DNA from: Kitasatospora terrestris
Lineage (GTDB): Bacteria > Actinomycetota > Actinomycetes > Streptomycetales > Streptomycetaceae
Length of the DNA: 64,000 nucleotides
Direction: 5' to 3'
Assembly: GCF_039542905.1 (NCBI RefSeq)
Contig: NZ_BAABIS010000001.1
Location: forward strand, 3,782,001-3,846,000
How positions within the stretch are numbered: the first letter of the stretch is position 1; every line of letters begins with the position of its first letter. Position numbers and translations under genes: made by a program. Below are positions 50,287-57,901 of this stretch, piece by piece. Under the pieces are notes generated by a model. That model saw nothing but the letters and a program-made list of their open reading frames with translations, did not search any database and was not told where the DNA came from.

Positions 50287-50811
50287 TCAGGTCGTCGCGG
50301 GCCAGAGGTACTCGTACTCGGGGAGCAGGTGGCCGCCGGGGAAGGCGGCGACCCGTTCGTCGGTGCGGACGCCGCCCTCGCGCTCGTAGAAGGCGACGGC
50401 GCGGACGTTGTCCCGCAGCACCTCCAGCCGCAGCGGGCGGCCGGCCGCCGCGGTGCGGTCGAGGGCGGCGCGCAGCAGCAGGGCGCCGATGCCGCCGCCG
50501 GTGCGGCCGGGGCGGACGTGCAGGTTGTCGAGCAGGACCCTGCCGTCCGGCTCGGGCACCAGGTAGGCGAAGCCGACCGGGGTGCCGTCGGGCTCCTCGG
50601 CGATCAGCAGCACGGGGGTGTCGGCGGGCGGCCCGTAGTCGGCGGTGAGCCGGATCTCCCAGATCGCCAGGCGTTCGCCCGCGAGGCCGTCGCCGAGCGC
50701 CTCGGCGGGGACGATCCCTTCGTACGCGGTGCGCCAGCTGTCGGCGTGGAGGGTGGCGACGGCGGCGGCGTCGGCCGGCCCTCCGGTGCGGACCACGATC
50801 GGGGAATCCAT
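50287..50811 (-). CDS. GNAT-family N-acetyltransferase
   Basis: A 174-residue acetyl-CoA-dependent transferase. VVRTGGPADAAAVATLHADS begins the fold; the acetyl-CoA pyrophosphate loop is VRPGRTGGGIGALLLRAALD (Q/RxxGxG/A), and LEVLRDNVRAVAFYEREGG is motif B. The substrate is unknown. ATG 50811. It is divergent from the 50912 operon; the operator at 50837 lies in the gap and could also affect it. Confidence 0.92.
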   Translation of the reverse strand: MDSPIVVRTGGPADAAAVATLHADSWRTAYEGIVPAEALGDGLAGERLAIWEIRLTADYGPPADTPVLLIAEEPDGTPVGFAYLVPEPDGRVLLDNLHVRPGRTGGGIGALLLRAALDRTAAAGRPLRLEVLRDNVRAVAFYEREGGVRTDERVAAFPGGHLLPEYEYLWPATT

Positions 50812-50836
50812 GGGAGGAGCCTCCCACACCCGCATA

Positions 50837-50898
50837 CTTGAACGCGTTCAAAAGACCCTCTACAGTCATCCCCGTCGAGCTTTTGAACACGTTCGAAA
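50837..50898 (+). promoter_or_regulatory. Promoter with two TTGAAC/GTTCAA operators
   Basis: TTGAACGCGTTCAA (50838-50851) is a perfect 14-bp palindrome whose left half, TTGAAC, is also the -35 box of TTGAAC-17-TACAGT (-10 at 50861-50866). A second site, TTTTGAACACGTTCGAAA, lies at 50881-50898, beyond the start of transcription. Two sites around one promoter suggest repression, probably by the TetR protein encoded at the end of the operon. Confidence 0.75.
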
Positions 50899-50911
50899 CG
50901 GAGTGGTCCCG

Positions 50912-51316
50912 ATGGACTGCACAGTCGTCAGCTATGCCGCCTACCTGCCGATCGCCACCGGCGTGACGGTCTGGGTGGCCCGCACCCTCAGCCGCAACGG
51001 CCGGCTCTTCCTCTCCGACGTCTTCGCCGGGGACGAGCGGCTGGCCGACGCCGTCAACCACCTCCTGGTGGTCGGCTTCTACTTGATCAACCTCGGCTTC
51101 GTCGCCCTGTGGATGCGCAACGACGAGACCGTCGACAGCACCGCGGGCATCTTCAACGCCCTCTCGTACAAGCTCGGCACCGTGCTCCTGCTGCTCGGCG
51201 TGATGCACCTCGGCAACGTGTACGTGCTCAACCGGATCCGCCGCCGGGGCGCGCTGGAGCGCCAGCAGCGGCCGCCGGTCGCGCCGCAGGGCTGGGTCAA
51301 GCCCGCCGAGGCGTGA
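50912..51316 (+). CDS. Small membrane protein, first gene of the TetR operon
   Basis: A 134-residue protein with three hydrophobic segments (YAAYLPIATGVTVWVA, VNHLLVVGFYLINLGFVALW, YKLGTVLLLLGVMHLGNVYV) and a basic tail (LNRIRRRGALERQQRPP). I do not recognise a named family. ATG 50912 lies 14 bp after the second operator. Its stop overlaps the next start by 4 bp (GTGA), so it is co-translated with the DCC-type protein. Confidence 0.82.
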   Translation: MDCTVVSYAAYLPIATGVTVWVARTLSRNGRLFLSDVFAGDERLADAVNHLLVVGFYLINLGFVALWMRNDETVDSTAGIFNALSYKLGTVLLLLGVMHLGNVYVLNRIRRRGALERQQRPPVAPQGWVKPAEA

Positions 51317-52038
51317 GCCCGGTGACCACCACCGCATCCGCGGCGCCGGCGACACGGCCGGCGCCGGTCGGCCGGCTGACCGTGCTGCACGACCCGGGCT
51401 GCCTGCTCTGCCGGCACCTCACCGCGTGGCTGCGCGGACAGGCGCAGCTGGTGCCGCTGGAGTTCGTCGCGGTGAACTCCGCCGAGGCGCACCGGCTCTT
51501 CCCCGGCCTCGACCACGACGCCTCGCTCGGCGAGATCACCGTGGTCGGCGACACCGGCGAGGTCTGGCGCGGGGCGCCCGCCTTCGTGGTCTGCCTCTGG
51601 GCGCTGGCCGAGCACCGGCCGCTGGCCCATCGGCTCTCGACCCCGGCCGGTCTGCCGCTGGCCCGGGCGGCGGCCTTCGCCGCCAGCAAGTACCGGCAGG
51701 CCACCGGCGCGGGCCGGGCGCCGGCACTGGGTGTACAGGGGTCACCCAGTGCCGTGCAGCCCGGGCCGTCACCGGCCGCGATCCCGTACGCCGGGGGGCG
51801 TCACGGCATCGCGGCCCCGGATCCCGCGAACCCGTACGGCGCTCCGCCCGCCGGGGGGCCGGGCGCGGGGGGCCCGCACACCGGCGGCCCGTACGGCAAC
51901 GGCCCGTACGGCGGGGGCCCGCACACCGGCGGCCCGTACGGCGGGGGGCCGTACACGGCGGGACCGTACGACCCGGCGGCGTACGGGGTGCCGCCGGAGC
52001 CCGGGTGCGGTGACGGCAGCTGCTCGGTGTCGCCCTAG
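51313..52038 (+). CDS. DCC/DUF393-type thiol-disulphide oxidoreductase-like protein with repetitive tail
   Basis: A 241-residue protein. The first 130 residues are thioredoxin-like: LTVLHDPGCLLCRHLTAWLR holds the CxxC (Cys-Leu-Leu-Cys), then FVAVNSAEAHRLFPGLDHDA. The last 70 residues are a low-complexity tail of GGPHTGGPYGNGPYGGGP-type units, ending GCGDGSCSVSP with two more cysteines. GTG 51313 overlaps the previous stop; GTG 51322 is an alternative. It probably forms a redox pair with the membrane protein upstream. Confidence 0.82.
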   Translation: MSPVTTTASAAPATRPAPVGRLTVLHDPGCLLCRHLTAWLRGQAQLVPLEFVAVNSAEAHRLFPGLDHDASLGEITVVGDTGEVWRGAPAFVVCLWALAEHRPLAHRLSTPAGLPLARAAAFAASKYRQATGAGRAPALGVQGSPSAVQPGPSPAAIPYAGGRHGIAAPDPANPYGAPPAGGPGAGGPHTGGPYGNGPYGGGPHTGGPYGGGPYTAGPYDPAAYGVPPEPGCGDGSCSVSP

Positions 52039-52124
52039 TGCACCGGCGCAGGGCCACCGCGCAGCGCACCGCCCCGGGCCGGGGGGACCGGCCCGGGGCG
52101 GCGGCCCGGGTAGGCTCGACCACC

Positions 52125-52895
52125 GTGGAGGAGCCGAACCAGAGCGACCGCGTCACCGACGGCAGGGTCGAGAGCGCGCCCGAGCTTCCCGGCGGGCGGG
52201 CACTGCCCAAGACGGACAAGAGCGAGCAGACCCGCGCCCTGATCCTGGAGACCGCGATGCGGCTGTTCCAGGAGCGCGGGTACGAGAAGACCACGATGCG
52301 GGCCATCGCCACCGAGGCGGGGATCTCGGTCGGCAACGCGTACTACTACTTCGCCGGAAAAGAGTTCCTGATCCAGGGGTTCTACGACCGGATGACGTAC
52401 GAGCACGCGGCGGACGCCAGGCGGCGGATGGCGCACACCCGGGACTTCGCCCAGCGCCTGGAGATCGCGCTGGAGTCGTGGCTGGACACCGCGGCGCCGT
52501 ACCACGAGTTCGCGGCCCAGTTCTTCCGGACGGCCGCCGACCCGACCAGCTCGCTCAGCCCGTTCTCCAACGAGTCGCACCCGGCCCGGGCCACCGCGGT
52601 GGCCCTCTTCCGGGAGGTGCTGGCCGGCTCGGAGCTGGCGCCCAAGCTGGACGCCGAGCTGGTCGAGCTGCTGCCGGACGTGCTGTGGCTGCACCTGATG
52701 ATCGTGGTGCTCTACTGGGTGTTCGACCGCACGCCGGACACCGAGCGGACCCGGGAGTTCGTCCGCCGCTCCACGCCGATGGCGGCCCGGGTCATCAACC
52801 TCTCCCGCTACAAGGTGTTCCGGCCGATCGTCCGGGACGCCAAGGGCCTGATCCAGGACTTCATCCTGCCGACCATCGGCAGGACCGCGAAGTAG
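52125..52895 (+). CDS. TetR-family transcriptional regulator
   Basis: A 256-residue repressor-like protein. After a 30-residue leader comes the HTH (SEQTRALILETAMRLFQERG, YEKTTMRAIATEAGISVGNA, YYYFAGKEFLI); the remaining helices form the ligand and dimer domain (DVLWLHLMIVVLYWVFDRTP). GTG 52125 lies 8 bases after TAGGCT, so a leaderless transcript from its own promoter is possible in addition to read-through from the operon. The likely targets are the two palindromes at 50837-50898. Confidence 0.92.
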   Translation: MEEPNQSDRVTDGRVESAPELPGGRALPKTDKSEQTRALILETAMRLFQERGYEKTTMRAIATEAGISVGNAYYYFAGKEFLIQGFYDRMTYEHAADARRRMAHTRDFAQRLEIALESWLDTAAPYHEFAAQFFRTAADPTSSLSPFSNESHPARATAVALFREVLAGSELAPKLDAELVELLPDVLWLHLMIVVLYWVFDRTPDTERTREFVRRSTPMAARVINLSRYKVFRPIVRDAKGLIQDFILPTIGRTAK

Positions 52896-52918
52896 CGGGC
52901 ACCGCCCCGGGTCACGGA

Positions 52919-54199
52919 TCAGAAGCCGTCGGGGTTCCAGCCGGCGGTCGGGGTGCGCAGCAGCAGGTCGGCGGTGGCGGCGGCGCCGGGGCGGTGCTCG
53001 GTGAGCAGGCCCGCGGCCAGCAGCCGGGTCGCGGACTCGGCGCCGAGGTAGAGGCTGCCGACCCGGCCGATGTCCAGGGTGAGGTCCGCCGGGTCGTCGG
53101 TGCGGGTGCAGCGGCCGGTGCCGTCGGCGGCGGTCTCCAGCGCCCAGCGGCCGGCCGTCCAGCCCTCCGGGTCGGTGACCTGGAGGACCAGGCGGCCGGG
53201 TGCGGCGTAGCTGCGGGCGGCCAGCGCGGCGGGCAGGTCGAGCAGCCGCAGCCAGAGGAAGTCGCAGCTCTCCTCGTGCGGCTTGGCGCCGCGCGGGTCG
53301 TTCAGCAGGAGCGGCAGCGGGTCGTCCGGGGAGAGGTTGCCGACCGCGACGTGCCGCACCCAGTCGACGGAGAAGGCGAACCTCCACAGCGCGTTGGCGG
53401 TCGGCCGGTCGAGGGCGAGGAAGTCGTTGACGGTGAGGGTGCAGTTGGGGAACGCGCCGTCCCAGGTGTCGTCGACGGAGTACCAGATCAGGCCGGTGAC
53501 CACGCCGTCGGCGTCCCGGTGGGCCGCGTAGAAGCCCTCTTTCCAGTCGTAGCCGGGGAGGGTGACCTCGCCGGTGTGCAGCTTCCACCAGGCGGGGCTG
53601 CGGGTGATCGCGCCGGGCTGGGTGAGCCGCCAGCGGTCGTGCAGCTCGGGGCCGAGCTTGCGGAGCTCCTCCAGCGAGAGGAAGTCGACCCGGCCGCCCT
53701 CGGGCACGGGCAGGTCGGCGCGCAGGCCGCCGGAGCGCAGCAGGTCGATGCGCAGGCCGTGGGCGCGGGTCGCCGGGCCGTAGCCGAAGCGGCCGTAGAT
53801 GTTGTACTCGGCGGCGATCAGGATCGCGGCGAGGCTGCCGCGCTCCCGGGCGGCGGCCAGGTCCTGGCGCATCATGCCGGAGAGCAGGCCGCGGCGGCGG
53901 TGGGTGGAGTTGACGGTGACGGCGGTGACCGCGTCCACCGGGAGGGTGCCGTTGCCGGGGACGGTCAGCTCGGCGTCGAAGCTGCGGAAAGTGGCCACGC
54001 AGCGGTCGCCGTCGGCCCGGTCGAAGGCGGCGAGGAACCGGCCGGGCTCGAAGGTCAGCCGCCGGAACTCGGTGCCGTCGGCGATGTGCGGCCGCAGGAA
54101 GCCCCGCGCGATCGCCCGGTCCCAGACCGGGATCTCCTCCTCGGTGATGGCGCGGATCTCGATGTCCTGGCCGGGGCGGCCGTGTGCGTCGTTGCCCAT
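52919..54199 (-). CDS. Eis-like GNAT N-acetyltransferase with SCP2-type C-terminal domain
   Basis: A 426-residue protein of the Eis family. The first GNAT domain has AVTVNSTHRRRGLLSGMMRQ (acetyl-CoA loop) and LIAAEYNIYGRFGYGPATRA; a second GNAT-like part runs to about 290; the C-terminal sterol-carrier-like domain ends RTPTAGWNPDGF with the carboxylate that Eis uses in catalysis. Eis enzymes acetylate amines, including aminoglycosides in mycobacteria; the natural substrate here is unknown. ATG 54199. Convergent with the TetR gene. Confidence 0.93.
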   Translation of the reverse strand: MGNDAHGRPGQDIEIRAITEEEIPVWDRAIARGFLRPHIADGTEFRRLTFEPGRFLAAFDRADGDRCVATFRSFDAELTVPGNGTLPVDAVTAVTVNSTHRRRGLLSGMMRQDLAAARERGSLAAILIAAEYNIYGRFGYGPATRAHGLRIDLLRSGGLRADLPVPEGGRVDFLSLEELRKLGPELHDRWRLTQPGAITRSPAWWKLHTGEVTLPGYDWKEGFYAAHRDADGVVTGLIWYSVDDTWDGAFPNCTLTVNDFLALDRPTANALWRFAFSVDWVRHVAVGNLSPDDPLPLLLNDPRGAKPHEESCDFLWLRLLDLPAALAARSYAAPGRLVLQVTDPEGWTAGRWALETAADGTGRCTRTDDPADLTLDIGRVGSLYLGAESATRLLAAGLLTEHRPGAAATADLLLRTPTAGWNPDGF

Positions 54200-54337
54200 C
54201 CCGTCACGGTACGTCGGGCCCGGTGCGCGGGCATCCGGTTTTCCGCCGGGTCCGATCGGCGTCGCGGAGCACCTCCGGGAGCGGCCCCCGGCGTCGGGGA
54301 GGCCCCGGTTGTCGGTGCCGGCCGCTAGCGTGCGCGC

Positions 54338-54856
54338 ATGACCTCCGAGCACGACCGCAGCTTCCCGCCCGCGCTGGCCGCCGCGCTGGCGGTGCCGTTC
54401 GACGAGCGGGAGGGGGTCGAGTTCGAGCCGTTCCCGGAGTTCCTGCCGGCCGGGCGGACCACCGAGTGGTTCCGGGCGTGGACGGGCGACGCGGCGGCGA
54501 GCGGCGACGACTTCCTGGTCCTCGGGCAGGACGGCACCGGCGGGTACGCGGCGTTCTGGCTGGTCCGCGTCGGTGTGCCGGTGGCCGAGCAGCCGCTGGT
54601 CTTCCTCGGCTCCGAGGGAGGGGCGGCGGTGCTGGCCCGCGACCTGGGCGAGTTCCTGTGGCTGCTGGCCGCGGGCTTCGGCCCGCGGGAGGCTGCGGCG
54701 CACGGGCCCGACTGGGCGGCGGTGCCGGACCGGGCGCTGACCGAGGTCGCGGAGCGGTTCGCGCCGGGCGCCCGGCGGCCGGCCGCCGAGGTGCTGGCCC
54801 GGGCGGCGGCGGAGTTCCCGGACTTCGAGGAGGCGCTGATGGAGTTCTGCCAGTGA
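54338..54856 (+). CDS. Hypothetical SUKH/SMI1-KNR4-like protein
   Basis: A 172-residue acidic protein. Weak resemblance to the SUKH fold rests on the order of an N-terminal helix, FLVLGQDGTGGYAAFWLV (strand with Gly turn), PLVFLGSEGGAAVLARDLGE and FLWLLAAGFGP. SUKH proteins are immunity proteins in toxin systems but also occur alone. No toxin gene is adjacent. ATG 54338. The ECF sigma gene follows by 38 bp. Confidence 0.7.
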   Translation: MTSEHDRSFPPALAAALAVPFDEREGVEFEPFPEFLPAGRTTEWFRAWTGDAAASGDDFLVLGQDGTGGYAAFWLVRVGVPVAEQPLVFLGSEGGAAVLARDLGEFLWLLAAGFGPREAAAHGPDWAAVPDRALTEVAERFAPGARRPAAEVLARAAAEFPDFEEALMEFCQ

Positions 54857-54894
54857 CACTGCGGGGCGACGAGGCTGCGAAGTAGGGTGACAGA

Positions 54895-55878
54895 GTGCCA
54901 GTGATCATGGATTCCGATGCCGTCGTCGAGCGGCTCGAGCCGTTCCGGCGGGAGCTCACCGCGTACTGCTACCGGATGCTCGGCTCGGCCTTCGAGGCCG
55001 AGGACGCGGTGCAGGAGACGCTGGTCCGGGCCTGGTCGAAGTACGCCGGTTTCGAGGGGCGTTCGGCGTTGCGGACGTGGCTGTACCGGATCGCGACCAA
55101 CGTCTGCCTGGACATGGCGCCGGCCGCGCAGCGGCGGGCCCGGCCGATGGACCTGACCTCGCCGGTCGCGGCGCACGCGCCGGACCTGACCCAGCTGGAG
55201 GAGAACATCTGGGTCGGGCCGGTGCCCGACGGCCGGGTGCTGGCCGGGGATCCGGCCGAGGTCGCGGTCGGCCGGGAGACGATCCGGCTGGCGTTCGTGA
55301 CGGCCCTGCAGAAGCTGCCGGCGAAGCAGCGGGCGGTCCTGGTGCTGCGCGAGGTGCTGGCCTGGTCGGCGGCGGAGACCGCCGAGCTGCTGGACACCAG
55401 CGTGGCGTCGGTCAACAGCGCGCTGCAGCGCGCCCGGGCGACCCTCGCCGAGGGCGGCGGCGTCCCGGCGAGCGACACCTACCGGCCGTTGGACGAGACG
55501 CAGCAGGCCCTGCTGGCCCGGTACGTGCAGGCCTTCGAGGCGTTCGACGTCGACGGCCTGAAGAAGCTCCTGCACGAGGACGCGGTGCTCAACATGCCGC
55601 CGTACCAGATGTGGGTGCAGGGCGTGGTGGAGCTCGGCGCGTGGTGGCTGGGCGCGGGCTGCGGCTGCCGCGGCTCGCGGCTGCTGCCGGTGGAGGCGAA
55701 CGGCTCGCCCGCGTTCGCGCAGTACCGGCCGGCCGAGGACGGGAACGGCTGGACGCCGTGGGGCATCACCGTGCTGGAGATCACCGACGGCCGGATCGCC
55801 ACCATGACCAACCACATGGACACCGACCGGCTGTTCCCGCTGTGGGAGCTACCGATGCGGCTGCCCGCCGGCAGCTGA
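54895..55878 (+). CDS. ECF sigma factor with C-terminal SnoaL-like domain
   Basis: A 327-residue sigma factor of the SigG-like (ECF56) group. Region 2 is at about 12-80 (ELTAYCYRMLGSAFEAEDAV, QETLVRAWSKYAGFEGRSAL, RTWLYRIATNVCLD), region 4 at about 145-195 (LPAKQRAVLVLREVLAWSAA, ETAELLDTSVASVNSALQRA) and a SnoaL-like fold at about 205-320. That extra domain replaces an anti-sigma factor and is thought to control activity in cis. GTG 54895 has AGGGTGA 5 bases upstream. The STAS gene at 55849 overlaps the end in convergent orientation (30 bp). Confidence 0.93.
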   Translation: MPVIMDSDAVVERLEPFRRELTAYCYRMLGSAFEAEDAVQETLVRAWSKYAGFEGRSALRTWLYRIATNVCLDMAPAAQRRARPMDLTSPVAAHAPDLTQLEENIWVGPVPDGRVLAGDPAEVAVGRETIRLAFVTALQKLPAKQRAVLVLREVLAWSAAETAELLDTSVASVNSALQRARATLAEGGGVPASDTYRPLDETQQALLARYVQAFEAFDVDGLKKLLHEDAVLNMPPYQMWVQGVVELGAWWLGAGCGCRGSRLLPVEANGSPAFAQYRPAEDGNGWTPWGITVLEITDGRIATMTNHMDTDRLFPLWELPMRLPAGS

Positions 55879-56139
55879 CGGTTCGTCGTCCGCGAGCACG
55901 CCGTCCAGGCCGGTCAGCGCCAGCAGCAGTCGCAGGCGCGGGCCGGCCCCGCGCAGGACGAGTCCGGCGCCGGCCCTCCGGGCGGCCAGGCGCAGCCGGG
56001 CCAGCCGGTCGAGGTCGGCGGGCCCGGGCGCGGTCAGCCGCCCGACCTCGCAGACCACGAGCCGGACGTCCGGCCGGTCGGCGAGCAGGTCGGCCAGCTC
56101 CTCGGGTGCCGGCGGCGCCGGGAAAAGCAGTCTCTCCAC
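55849..56139 (-). CDS. STAS-like domain protein
   Basis: A 96-residue protein. LVVCEVGRLTAPGPADLDRL and ARLRLAARRAGAGLVLRGAG resemble the STAS fold of anti-sigma-factor antagonists, but the phosphorylatable Ser/Thr of the canonical D-S-S-G loop is replaced by TAPGPADL, where only Thr may serve. GTG 56139. It overlaps the end of the ECF sigma gene on the other strand by 30 bp, so the two transcripts are antisense to each other at their ends. Confidence 0.72.
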   Translation of the reverse strand: MERLLFPAPPAPEELADLLADRPDVRLVVCEVGRLTAPGPADLDRLARLRLAARRAGAGLVLRGAGPRLRLLLALTGLDGVLADDEPSAAGGQPHR

Positions 56140-56284
56140 ACCTATGGGGACTGCTCGGCGGCGCCGTTCTCATCGGTCGCGAAAAGATCTTGGAACTTCT
56201 TCGCCGCGGAGCGATGAGTCCCGCGGCCGGCCCCCGTCTGACCGGGTGAGAGCACTTCACACCCGCTGATCCAGGGAGCACCCC

Positions 56285-56845
56285 ATGCGCAAGATCACCG
56301 CCGGTCTGTTCATCGCCGCCGACGGCGTCGTCGAGAGCCCGGAGCAGTGGCACTTCCCCTACTTCAACGACGAGATGGGGGCGGCCGTCGGGGCCCAGCT
56401 CGGCGCGGCCGACACCGTGCTGCTCGGCCGCGTCACCTACGACGGCTTCGCCGCCGCCTGGCCCGGCCGGGAGGACGCGGGCGGCGAGGACGCGCCGATG
56501 GCGAAGGCGCTCGGCGACGCCCGCAAGGTCGTCGTCTCCCGCTCCGACCTGGCGTTCGCCTGGCGCAACTCCGAGCAGCTGAAGGGCGACCTGGTCGAGG
56601 GCGTCACCGCGCTGAAGCAGGAGGAGGGCGGGCCGATCGGGATGTCCGGCTCGATCTCCGTGGTGCGCGCGCTGCTCGCCGCCGGCCTGATCGACGAGCT
56701 GCACCTGTTCGTCCACCCGATCGCGGTCGGCAAGGGCCTGCGCCTGTTCGACGGGCACGCCGAGCCGATCCGGCTGAAGCTGCTGGAGAACACCGTCTTC
56801 TCCACCGGCGTGCTGCACACCGTCTACGGCCCGGCCGACAACTGA
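56285..56845 (+). CDS. Dihydrofolate-reductase-like (RibD C-terminal) family protein
   Basis: A 186-residue NADPH-dependent reductase-like fold: KITAGLFIAADGVVESPEQW (N-terminal strand and loop), DTVLLGRVTYDGFAAAWPGR, KVVVSRSDL, GPIGMSGSISVVRALLAAGL (cofactor loop) and DELHLFVHPIAVGKGLRLFD. Such proteins are common in actinobacteria as unassigned reductases. ATG 56285. It begins an apparent operon with the DUF4287 gene and an alpha/beta hydrolase. Confidence 0.92.
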   Translation: MRKITAGLFIAADGVVESPEQWHFPYFNDEMGAAVGAQLGAADTVLLGRVTYDGFAAAWPGREDAGGEDAPMAKALGDARKVVVSRSDLAFAWRNSEQLKGDLVEGVTALKQEEGGPIGMSGSISVVRALLAAGLIDELHLFVHPIAVGKGLRLFDGHAEPIRLKLLENTVFSTGVLHTVYGPADN

Positions 56846-56874
56846 CCTCCCGAACGACCTTCCAGGAGACCGAG

Positions 56875-57099
56875 ATGACCACCCCCGTCAAGGGCCCCGC
56901 CAGCTACTTCCCGTCGATCGAGAAGAAGTACGGCCGTCCGATCGCCGAGTGGCAGGAGCTGATCCGCTCCTCGCCGCTGACCAAGCACATGGAGCTGGTC
57001 GGCTGGCTGAAGACCGAGCACGGCCTGGGCCACGGCCACGCCAACGCCCTGGTCGCCCACACCCTCGCCGAGCAGACCTCCCGGAAGGACGCGTCATGA
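56875..57099 (+). CDS. DUF4287-domain protein
   Basis: A 74-residue protein, MTTPVKGPASYFPSIEKKYG then RPIAEWQELI and GWLKTEHGLGHGHANALVAH, matching the short DUF4287 helical family (a DNA-gyrase-inhibitor-like or DUF5655-linked fold of unknown role). ATG 56875 has CAGGAGACC upstream. The stop overlaps the next start (ATGA). Confidence 0.87.
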   Translation: MTTPVKGPASYFPSIEKKYGRPIAEWQELIRSSPLTKHMELVGWLKTEHGLGHGHANALVAHTLAEQTSRKDAS

Positions 57100-57884
57100 C
57101 CGCCGTCGTCTCCGCCGACGGGACGACCGTCGCCCGCACCGTGACCGGCAGCGGCCCGGCCGTCGTCCTGGTCGACGGCGCGCTCTGCCACCGGGCCTTC
57201 GGGCCCGCCCAGGGCCTGGCCGCGCAGCTCGCCGCCCACCACACCGTCCACACCTACGACCGGCGCGGGCGCGGGGAGAGCGGCGACACCGCGCCGTACG
57301 CGGTGGAGCGGGAGATCGAGGACCTGGCCGCGGTGATCGCCGCCGCGGGCGGCACGGCGGCCGTGTACGGCATCTCCTCCGGCGCCGCCCTCGCCCTGCG
57401 GGCCGCCGAGCGCGGTCTCGGCATCACCCGGCTCGCGGTGTACGAGCCCCCGTTCGCCACCGAGGACGGGCAGCGCGAGCGCTTCACCGGGTACGCGGCG
57501 GGCCTGGCCGCCGACCTGGCCGAGGGCCGGCCCGGGGACGCGGTCGCCCGGTTCATGGCCTTCGTCGGCGCGCCGGAGCCCGTGGTGGAGCAGATGCGCA
57601 GCTCACCGGCGTGGCCCGCGTTCGAGGCGGTGGCGCCCACCCTCGCGTACGACGCCGCCGTGCTCGACGCGCCCGCCGGCGCGGGCGTCCCGATGGCGGC
57701 GCTCGCCGGACTCGCTGTGCCGGTCCTGGTGCTGGCCGGCGGGGCCAGCCCGGAGCTGTTGCAGGCCCCGGCCCGGGCGGTGGCGGCCGTCCCCGGCGCC
57801 GAGTACCTGGCCCTGCCGGAGCAGACCCACGACGTGGCACCCGAGGCACTCGCGCCGGAGCTGCTGAAGTTCTTCGCCGGCTGA
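57096..57884 (+). CDS. Alpha/beta hydrolase
   Basis: A 262-residue alpha/beta hydrolase. The oxyanion region VVLVDGALCHRAFG and TYDRRGRGESGDTAPYAVER are conserved; the nucleophile elbow is VYGISSGAALALRAAERG (Ser in G-I-S-S-G), acid in VPVLVLAGGASPE is less clear and His is in ALPEQTHDVAPEALAPEL. ATG 57096 overlaps the DUF4287 stop by 4 bp. Substrate unknown. Confidence 0.9.
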   Translation: MTAVVSADGTTVARTVTGSGPAVVLVDGALCHRAFGPAQGLAAQLAAHHTVHTYDRRGRGESGDTAPYAVEREIEDLAAVIAAAGGTAAVYGISSGAALALRAAERGLGITRLAVYEPPFATEDGQRERFTGYAAGLAADLAEGRPGDAVARFMAFVGAPEPVVEQMRSSPAWPAFEAVAPTLAYDAAVLDAPAGAGVPMAALAGLAVPVLVLAGGASPELLQAPARAVAAVPGAEYLALPEQTHDVAPEALAPELLKFFAG

Positions 57885-57901
57885 GTCCGCCGCCGGAGGG
57901 G

